This document shows positions 1-6,404 of a stretch of DNA of 64,000 bases, piece after piece. The notes under the pieces are model-generated. The model worked only from the letters and a program-made list of their open reading frames with translations, did not search any database and had not been told where the DNA came from. The stretch lies in assembly GCA_945901825.1 (NCBI GenBank), contig CAMDMC010000003.1, positions 43,707-107,706 of the forward strand, written 5' to 3'. Numbering within the stretch: position 1 is the first letter of the stretch; every line of letters starts with the position of its first letter. The DNA is from Bordetella parapertussis. GTDB lineage: Bacteria > Pseudomonadota > Gammaproteobacteria > Burkholderiales > Burkholderiaceae_A. The position numbers were made by a program, and so were the translations under genes.

Positions 1-1200
1 TATGGCCTTGTAGGTCATTCCGACCAGCCAGGGCATGGCATTTTCTGCCCAATACTCCACCATGAAAGACTTTCGGTGCTTGGCCTTTGCAGACTGAAAG
101 ACTGGGACCATCGACCGCCCTTGAATATGTTGGCCAGGCTGACCCCCTGCAAGCTCAATAAGTGTGGGAGCAATGTCCTGACAGATGACGAGCTGAGATC
201 GGTTCGAACCCGATGGAATCATTAGCGGATAACGCACAGCAAAGGGGGATCGAATACCCTCCTCGTAGGCAAAACGACGTTCTGGCCCAAGGCCATGCTC
301 ACCGAAGAAATACCCGTTATCACCAAAGAAAATAATGCAGGTGTTATCAAGCTCACCCTGCTCGTCTAGCGTCTGCAGAATACGGCCGACACCCTCATCC
401 ACACTGGCCATCATCTGGGCCCGAAGCCGTATCTCTTGCTGGGTTCCTGCCTGCAGCGCCTTCAATAAAGTCTTGGCTGCCGGCTTTTTCTTCAGTTCAA
501 GGCATTCCTTCCAGGCGGGTTTGTTTTTTACAACCTCTTCGGCCGAGAGCATGTTGGGCGTTGAAGGAAAGACATCGTTTTTGTAGAGCCCCTGGTGACG
601 TTTGGGAACAATGTAACCACCATTAGGAAGAATGGTGAGCTTGCCATCGGCCGCCTGGTCCGCATCGGGATGCACCGCCTTGTGCGCATAGAAAAGGGAG
701 AAGGGTTTGGTGCGTTTGCGTTTTAAATAATCCACCGCATAGTCATTCATGATGTCGGTCATGTAGCCCTTGTGGGCACTGTAGCGTCCGTTCTTGTTGA
801 GTACAGGATCGTTTAGTCGGCCATGACCGTCGTAGCTAATCCAGTGGTCGTAGCCTGGTCGCGGCTTGCCGTCATTGCCCATATGCCACTTGCCAATATG
901 AGCTGTTTCATAGCCCAGTTGCTGCAGCTCGAGGTGGTAGTTGGGTAGCCTATGGCTCATGGCGTCGCGGGCGACATTGTCAATAACACCATGACGGCTT
1001 GCATACTGGCCCGACATAATGGAGGCCCTGTTAGGGGAACAGATTGGTGTGGTGTGAAAGGCTCGCGTAAAAAGCGCTCCTTCATGTGCTATGCGATCAA
1101 TATTGGGCGTCTTCATGTAAGGATGACCCCCGGCCCCGAACTCGTCATAACGAAGATCGTCAATTAGTATGACCAAAAAATTGGGCTTTCTTTTTTTCAT
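1..1200 (-). CDS. Sulfatase (alkaline-phosphatase superfamily), C-terminus cut by window edge
   Basis: Reads without a stop from an ATG at 1200 to the left edge (400 residues visible). The start MKKRKPNFLVILIDD carries the paired metal-binding Asp (D14, D15) of type I sulfatases. CSPNRAS (Cys54) matches the C-x-P-x-R motif whose Cys is oxidised to formylglycine. A GKWHMG segment and a later FFGDNG segment match further metal and sulfate-binding positions. There is no signal peptide, so hydrolysis of an organic sulfate ester probably occurs in the cytoplasm. The exact substrate (choline-O-sulfate, alkyl or aryl sulfate) cannot be told. It is divergent from a metallophosphoesterase and near a SulP transporter and a sulfite dehydrogenase, which fits organosulfur use. 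Family is seen in the sequence; substrate is unknown. Confidence 0.9.
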   Translation of the reverse strand, partial: MKKRKPNFLVILIDDLRYDEFGAGGHPYMKTPNIDRIAHEGALFTRAFHTTPICSPNRASIMSGQYASRHGVIDNVARDAMSHRLPNYHLELQQLGYETAHIGKWHMGNDGKPRPGYDHWISYDGHGRLNDPVLNKNGRYSAHKGYMTDIMNDYAVDYLKRKRTKPFSLFYAHKAVHPDADQAADGKLTILPNGGYIVPKRHQGLYKNDVFPSTPNMLSAEEVVKNKPAWKECLELKKKPAAKTLLKALQAGTQQEIRLRAQMMASVDEGVGRILQTLDEQGELDNTCIIFFGDNGYFFGEHGLGPERRFAYEEGIRSPFAVRYPLMIPSGSNRSQLVICQDIAPTLIELAGGQPGQHIQGRSMVPVFQSAKAKHRKSFMVEYWAENAMPWLVGMTYKAI

Positions 1201-1267
1201 TTGGGTCTCCTTGTTCAAAGTTCGTCATCCTAACGTGTCAACACACTTTTGATTCGAAGCTTGAACA

Positions 1268-1281
1268 ATTATGCGCATAAT
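1268..1281. promoter_or_regulatory. Perfect 14-bp palindrome in divergent promoter region
   Basis: ATTATGCGCATAAT is exactly self-complementary and lies in the 123-bp gap between the divergent sulfatase (start 1200) and metallophosphoesterase (start 1324). Such a site is well placed to be an operator for both genes. The regulator is unidentified; no regulator gene adjoins it in the window. Confidence 0.45.
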
Positions 1282-1323
1282 AGTTCGATCGATAGTGGTC
1301 TACGTTAACCAAGGGTATTCACC

Positions 1324-3147
1324 ATGACGACCTCTTCAACCAGCAATTCCATAATCCGGCCAAAAGGCTCTCCAACCCCTCGGTATACATTTGCAGTTGT
1401 CGCAGATACTCATGTCAATGAACTCGACATTGGGGGAACATCACCCTACGAGACTAACGCCTACGCAAATCAACGGGCCCGTTATGTCTTTGAACAGCTT
1501 GCAGAGATCGAATCAGAGCTTGCATTCGTTGTTCACTTGGGCGACATCGTTCATCCTGTTCCAGGTCTACCAAGCTTTGAGCAGGCTGTCACCGAGTTCA
1601 AAGCCATTGCGGGCTGCCTAAAAATTCCTCTTTACTGCGTGCCTGGTAATCATGATGTTGGCGACAAAAAAGTTGACTGGATGCCGGCCGATCACGTTAG
1701 TAGCAGCTACTTAAAGAAGTACCGCCAACATTTTGGGAAAGACTTTTTTGAGCTTTCCTTCCAGAACGATCAGTTTGTCTTTCTAAACACTGTTCTTATG
1801 AACTCCGGATTGGCCGAGGAGGAAGAGCAACGCAACTGGCTTGAACAACTCCTTAGCAGGCCTTGCACAGGGCGTCGTTACGTGTTCATGCACTACCCAC
1901 CTTATTTGTGGCGTGCGGACGAACCAGGCAACTACGACAATATCGACCAGCCTGCTCGGTCCTGGCTTTTGGGTTTGCTCAGGCAGCCCGGCATCGACAC
2001 AATCTTTGCAGGTCATGTTCATAATTTTTGGCTTGACCGAATTGGTGAAGCGAATTTCTTCATGCTTCCATCCACGGCATTTATGCGGCACGATTTTTCC
2101 GCCTTCTACCGTATTGCGCCGGCAGTCGAGTTCGGACGGGGCGACCCAGGGCGATTCGGTTATTTCCTGGTCGATGTCTTTGAGAGCGAATCGGTGGTTT
2201 ACTCCATTCGAACTCAGGGCGAGCGCCAGCTTCCTGGCAGGCCAACCCCGAAAACCCAACTGTTTGCAACACACCCACGGGTGTCGACGTTTCCAAATGT
2301 TGGTGTTGAACTTCGCCACCCTTGGGCACAGTCCGAGCAAATTACTGCAACAGGTGGTGTCCAAGAATTCGGCCGAAAGTTTGCCCGCAATGACTACCCT
2401 CTGCAGGCGCTTCTTGAAATGGGAACAAGGCTCGTAAAGATTCCCGAAATCGACATTCGCACCCAGGAATCACGTGAGCGTATTCCCCTGCTTCGGGGGC
2501 AGGGTATTTCCGTGTGGATGACCAAACTTGGTGCCCCAGGCGATGCGCTGCTAAGCCTGGGCAACCTGCAAGTTGATGCTATTGAATGCAATCAACGACT
2601 TGTTGATTTTGATCGGGTCAAAGATCGCTATCAGGCCTTTACCAAGGCTACTGGCATTAAGCTTTTCTTGTCTCCACTTCGAGATGAAGGCCTTGAGAAA
2701 CAAACCCATGGAAATACCTTCAGCCACTTTATTCGATCTGGGTTTTTAGTTGGCGAATTAGAAGCCCAGACAGACTGGATGCAGAAAATGGTTGCAGGCG
2801 GCTTTCTTGATGGGGTGGTTGTGCGCCATGAATTCCACCACGAACTTGGTATGGTCACTAAAGATTGCGCAGCCTGGGCGAAGGCCTGTGGATGCTCCGT
2901 TCAAATTTCCATTAAAACGTCAGGCCCATCAACTGCCGCCCTTAACAGTGACACTGAAAGGCTAAGGCAATTAACACAGCAAGCCCTCAGTCTTTGCCTT
3001 AAACACCCTAATCTGTTTTTCATTTTTGACACCTTTGCCGATGTCGACCGTGGGTATTATCCAAGGCTTGGGTTTATTGATGGGCACTTCAACTTAAGAC
3101 CTGCAGGCTTGCAATGGCAGAACGCCGTTGCAACAGGCAGTGCCTAG
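1324..3147 (+). CDS. Calcineurin-like metallophosphoesterase with a large uncharacterised C-terminal domain
   Basis: The N-terminal half (about residues 20-310) has all metallophosphoesterase motifs: ADTH (D28, H30), GD (D74), GNHD (N109-D111), MHYPP (H190) and GHVH (H231, H233). These bind two metal ions and hydrolyse phosphate mono- or diesters. The remaining 290 or so residues do not match a family I recognise. They look like alternating strands and helices, possibly a TIM-barrel-like fold, with a His-rich VVRHEFHHELG segment. No signal peptide is visible, so it is probably cytoplasmic. At 607 residues it is about twice the length of a bare phosphoesterase. Its stop codon shares the bases CTAG with the stop of the convergent SulP gene. 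Substrate unknown. Confidence 0.8.
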   Translation: MTTSSTSNSIIRPKGSPTPRYTFAVVADTHVNELDIGGTSPYETNAYANQRARYVFEQLAEIESELAFVVHLGDIVHPVPGLPSFEQAVTEFKAIAGCLKIPLYCVPGNHDVGDKKVDWMPADHVSSSYLKKYRQHFGKDFFELSFQNDQFVFLNTVLMNSGLAEEEEQRNWLEQLLSRPCTGRRYVFMHYPPYLWRADEPGNYDNIDQPARSWLLGLLRQPGIDTIFAGHVHNFWLDRIGEANFFMLPSTAFMRHDFSAFYRIAPAVEFGRGDPGRFGYFLVDVFESESVVYSIRTQGERQLPGRPTPKTQLFATHPRVSTFPNVGVELRHPWAQSEQITATGGVQEFGRKFARNDYPLQALLEMGTRLVKIPEIDIRTQESRERIPLLRGQGISVWMTKLGAPGDALLSLGNLQVDAIECNQRLVDFDRVKDRYQAFTKATGIKLFLSPLRDEGLEKQTHGNTFSHFIRSGFLVGELEAQTDWMQKMVAGGFLDGVVVRHEFHHELGMVTKDCAAWAKACGCSVQISIKTSGPSTAALNSDTERLRQLTQQALSLCLKHPNLFFIFDTFADVDRGYYPRLGFIDGHFNLRPAGLQWQNAVATGSA

Positions 3148-4502
3148 CTCTTCGATGGTCCTTTTTGATCGGGCCCCAAAATCCGTTGCACGACAAAAAA
3201 CAGAAGAACACCACCAATAAGGGCGGCCTCGAGTGACCAAAACAAGGTTGCCCCCATGGTAAAGAGGCAGGCCAGACGATTACTCCAGCCAAGCCCAAGG
3301 GTGTGACGAAGGTCGCGCCTTTCAATAAGACGCCAGGCCACCACCCACAAAACACCTGCAATACAGGCAAGCGGCAAGAGTGTGGCAAATTCACGGCCGA
3401 AGGCAAGAATCAGAACAAGAAGAACTGAAGCAATCACCGCCGCCATGGGGGTCCTCGCACCACTGGCCATGTTGACCCCGGAGCGATTAAACGAACCGCT
3501 GGTTGGGTAAGATGAAAAGAAAGAGCCTGCAAGGTTTCCAAGACCCTGCCCGATCACCTCCTGCGTGCCGTTAAAAGCAAGGCCTTGGCGCATGGCCATG
3601 GCACGTGAAATGGCAGAGGCCTCTGCGAGCGCAAGCATTGTCATCACCAGACAAGGCACTACAAGAGATGGCAAAACCTCGAGCGGCGGAATGGGCCAGG
3701 AGAGCAACGGCAGGGCACTGGGCAGAGCAGAGACGGCCGGAAGGCTTGGCTGACCAAGCCAATGCGTAAGCAGCCAGGTGACAGCCGAGGCAAGCAAAAG
3801 ACCGAAGAACATGGCGGGCAGTCGTCGTGAGACCTTCTCAAACAACAGGATGAAAACAATGGTCATCATCGCGATGGCCAATGGGAAAAAATTAATTTGA
3901 TCGAGTCGCTCGAGGACTTGGCCTGCAGTAACAAGGATGGAGGTGGTGCGTTCAAGCGACAGGCCAAGCGCGGTTCCCACCTGGCTGTTTGCGATGAGCA
4001 CTGCTGCACCGATGGTGAAGCCCAGAATGACTGCGTGCGGAACTTTTTCAACGAGCCTACCCAGGCCTGAGATGCCAATGGTGAGCTGCAGGACACCCAC
4101 CATAAACGTGAGACTAAGCACCAGCGCCACATAGTCTGGGCTGCCCGGAATAGCCAGTGGCGCAACCAATGCAAGCGTAGTAAGCGAAATAGCATTGGCG
4201 GGGCCCGTGACCATGACCCGGCTTGAGCCCCACAGCGCAGCAACAACGCAGGGCACCATCGCCGCGTAAAGACCGTACTGAGGGGGCATACCTGCCAAGG
4301 TGGCAAAGGCAACCCCTTGGGGCAGAACAACTGTTGCACCCGTAAGGCCTGCCCAGAAGTCCGACTGCACGTGGCCTGACTTTGGCCACTGAGGTAGCCA
4401 GTTAAGAAAGGGGAAGAGTCTGCGCCACACAGTTGAGCTGGGCGGAATTACCGACGGGGGAAGAGGAATAACCTCTTTGAAAAATGGAACATTTTGACCC
4501 AT
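3144..4502 (-). CDS. SulP (SLC26) family anion transporter lacking a STAS domain
   Basis: Polytopic inner-membrane protein of 452 residues with the SulP core: VVLPQGVAFATLAGMPPQYGLYAA near the N-terminus and a second anion-binding helix around TSGSFNRSGVN. SulP proteins move sulfate, bicarbonate or other anions. The chain ends just after the last membrane helix (FFVVQRILGPDQ), so the usual C-terminal STAS regulatory domain is missing. It is divergent from the IclR gene with only 10 bp between start codons, so its 5' end may be shared regulatory DNA. Beside soeABC, export of sulfate made by sulfite oxidation or uptake of sulfate or a related anion are both plausible. Direction and substrate are inference. 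Confidence 0.85.
   Translation of the reverse strand: MGQNVPFFKEVIPLPPSVIPPSSTVWRRLFPFLNWLPQWPKSGHVQSDFWAGLTGATVVLPQGVAFATLAGMPPQYGLYAAMVPCVVAALWGSSRVMVTGPANAISLTTLALVAPLAIPGSPDYVALVLSLTFMVGVLQLTIGISGLGRLVEKVPHAVILGFTIGAAVLIANSQVGTALGLSLERTTSILVTAGQVLERLDQINFFPLAIAMMTIVFILLFEKVSRRLPAMFFGLLLASAVTWLLTHWLGQPSLPAVSALPSALPLLSWPIPPLEVLPSLVVPCLVMTMLALAEASAISRAMAMRQGLAFNGTQEVIGQGLGNLAGSFFSSYPTSGSFNRSGVNMASGARTPMAAVIASVLLVLILAFGREFATLLPLACIAGVLWVVAWRLIERRDLRHTLGLGWSNRLACLFTMGATLFWSLEAALIGGVLLFFVVQRILGPDQKGPSKS
4476..4490. promoter_or_regulatory. Putative IclR operator in sulP/iclR divergent region
   Basis: TTTGAAAAATGGAAC lies just inside the 5' end of sulP and 23 bp upstream of the IclR start. Its core AAAAATGGAACA is identical to the core of the palindromic site at 26832-26845 upstream of xsc and the second IclR gene. 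Shared occurrence at two IclR-linked promoters is the only support. Confidence 0.35.
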
Positions 4503-4512
4503 AATTTATCGA

Positions 4513-5433
4513 ATGAGGGCAAACCAGTCAAACGCCAAGTTAAAGTCCAATCCAAAGTCTGGGTCAAAATCTGGCTTGAAAGCAGTCGCCAAGGCTGGCT
4601 CTAAGCCTTCGGTCACTGCCGAACTCCGGGTATCACCGGCCTTGGCGCCAATGGCTAATTCTTTTAGCAACATCGGCAGCCCCTCGCTTCGTCTTTTAAC
4701 CCTGCTTGAGGCCATTGCCCAATCAGAAAAGCCCCAGACCTTGGCCCAACTGGTTGTTCGACTCGATGAGCCAAAGGCCACCATGCACAGACTTTTGCTC
4801 GGCCTTGAAGAAATGCGGTTTGTTCAGCGTATGCCTGGGGGGCGGCACTTTGCACCTGGGCCTCGGTTAAATACTCTGGCCATCGACACACTTCGACACA
4901 GTCATATAAGCGCGCAACGGCACTCCATACTGAAGCGGTTGGTTTCGGACTTCAATGAATCCTGCAACCTCACCATTCTTGATGGCATTGAAGTTGTCTA
5001 CCTTGACCGTGCTGAGGCCAACTGGCCATTGCGTATGGACCTTAAGCCCGGCTCTCGAGTACCCGCCCACTGCAGCGCCAGTGGCAAAATGATTCTGGCG
5101 CTTATGAACCCAAGCATTCGCGACCCACTTATTAAGGCTTTGCCCTACCAAGCCTACACGCCCCAGACCATCACCGACCCCAATGCCTTTCAGGCCGAAC
5201 TTGATCGCATCGCACGACGAGGTTATAGCATCGATCAGCAAGAGTACGCCGCGGGCCTAAACTGCCTTTCTGTACCCGTGCTTGATAACAACGGCCAGTG
5301 CATTGCCGCCGTTGCTGTGCATGCGCCTACGGCACGCCTGAGCATGAATGAAGCTCTAAAGAAAATTGACCGGTTGCGGTGGGCAGCTTCTGCTATTTCG
5401 GCAACCCTTCAGAACCAGGGAATTAGCCAATGA
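4513..5433 (+). CDS. IclR-family transcriptional regulator
   Basis: A winged-helix DNA-binding domain (about residues 55-120, LLTLLEAIAQ ... TMHRLLLGLEE) is followed by the IclR effector domain with YLDRAEANWPLR and SRVPAHCSASGK. The first 45 residues are unusual: low complexity, Lys/Ser/Ala-rich, with repeated KS and KSG units, and absent from typical IclR proteins. The true start could therefore be the Met at 4651, although neither site has a strong ribosome-binding site. The gene overlaps pta by 4 bp (ATGA) and so leads the pta-soeABC-ligase operon. Control of this operon, possibly in response to a sulfonate intermediate, is inferred from position. Confidence 0.88.
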   Translation: MRANQSNAKLKSNPKSGSKSGLKAVAKAGSKPSVTAELRVSPALAPMANSFSNIGSPSLRLLTLLEAIAQSEKPQTLAQLVVRLDEPKATMHRLLLGLEEMRFVQRMPGGRHFAPGPRLNTLAIDTLRHSHISAQRHSILKRLVSDFNESCNLTILDGIEVVYLDRAEANWPLRMDLKPGSRVPAHCSASGKMILALMNPSIRDPLIKALPYQAYTPQTITDPNAFQAELDRIARRGYSIDQQEYAAGLNCLSVPVLDNNGQCIAAVAVHAPTARLSMNEALKKIDRLRWAASAISATLQNQGISQ

Positions 5434-6380
5434 TTCAGGCAGGCCTTGTGCCCATACACTACCCTTTTCTTGATGCGCTTATTCACAAGAGTAAGGCACA
5501 GCACTCACTTAATATTGGCGTGGTCTACCCACTTTCGGTTGATGCATTGAAGGCCGCCATTGACTGCCATAGCCACGGTCTTGCCCATGTTGTTATTTAT
5601 GGACCTGAAACGGGCATGCATTTACTGGCGGAATCGTCTGGGCTTAGCCTTCTCGGAATTGAAATTCAAAACGTGGAGGGGTCTGCAATTGAAGTGGCAC
5701 AAAAGGCTGTTGCCGACTGTGCAGGGTTGCATCCGCGAATCAACGCGCTCATGAAAGGAAGCCTTCACACCGACGAACTGCTCTCGGCCTGCCTGAAATC
5801 GTCTGCAGGGTTAAGAACCTCACGCCGGATCAGTCATATTTTTAAGTTCGATGTGCCCGGGTTTGAGAAGCCCCTTTTCGTGGCGGACGCGGTTGTGAAC
5901 ATTGACCCTGGTCTAAACGAAAAGGTTGACATTCTTACCAGTGCCATTGAGGCTATGCAGCAGATCGGCGTGAAACGCCCCAAGGTCGCAATCATCTCGG
6001 CCACCGAATCGGTCAACGAAAAAATTAAGGCAACAATTGATGCCAAAGCCTTGTGTGACATGGCAGCCGAGGGTGTATTCGGCCATGCGGTAGTGGAGGG
6101 TCCCATGGGCCTTGACCTTGCGCTCTCGCGCCGCTCGGCAGACATTAAGGGGTATGAAAGCCAGGTTAGTGGCGATGTCGATCTTCTTTTGGCACCCGAC
6201 CTCAACGCCGGCAATATTCTTTTCAAAAGCCTGGTCTATGCCGCGCGCGCGGAGGCCGCCGGTGTCATTCTTGGGGCGAAGGTTCCCATTGTCTTAACCA
6301 GTCGCTCCGACTCTGCCTACAGTCGACTGGCCTCCTGCGCCATGGCGGCCGCCTTGGTTCAGACGTCTGATATTTTTTAA
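5430..6380 (+). CDS. pta: Phosphate acetyltransferase (short form)
   Basis: A 316-residue protein of the phosphate acetyl/butyryltransferase family, with the family's Rossmann-like pattern and conserved segments GPMGLDLALSRRSA and LAPDLNAGNILFKSL. It is the short single-domain type, not the long Pta of enterobacteria. In sulfonate degraders this enzyme converts acetyl phosphate made by Xsc to acetyl-CoA in the cytoplasm. Xsc is encoded about 19 kb away in the same window, and soeA follows 24 bp downstream, which supports that role. Phosphate butyryltransferase is the alternative within the family but is less likely in this setting. Its start overlaps the IclR stop. Confidence 0.88.
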   Translation: MIQAGLVPIHYPFLDALIHKSKAQHSLNIGVVYPLSVDALKAAIDCHSHGLAHVVIYGPETGMHLLAESSGLSLLGIEIQNVEGSAIEVAQKAVADCAGLHPRINALMKGSLHTDELLSACLKSSAGLRTSRRISHIFKFDVPGFEKPLFVADAVVNIDPGLNEKVDILTSAIEAMQQIGVKRPKVAIISATESVNEKIKATIDAKALCDMAAEGVFGHAVVEGPMGLDLALSRRSADIKGYESQVSGDVDLLLAPDLNAGNILFKSLVYAARAEAAGVILGAKVPIVLTSRSDSAYSRLASCAMAAALVQTSDIF

Positions 6381-6404
6381 TTACCGCTACAAGGTGTTCA
6401 CGCT

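Noticed and set aside
952..1167. Plus-strand open frames inside the sulfatase gene
   Set aside because: They oppose a clear sulfatase reading frame with all catalytic motifs and have no family character.
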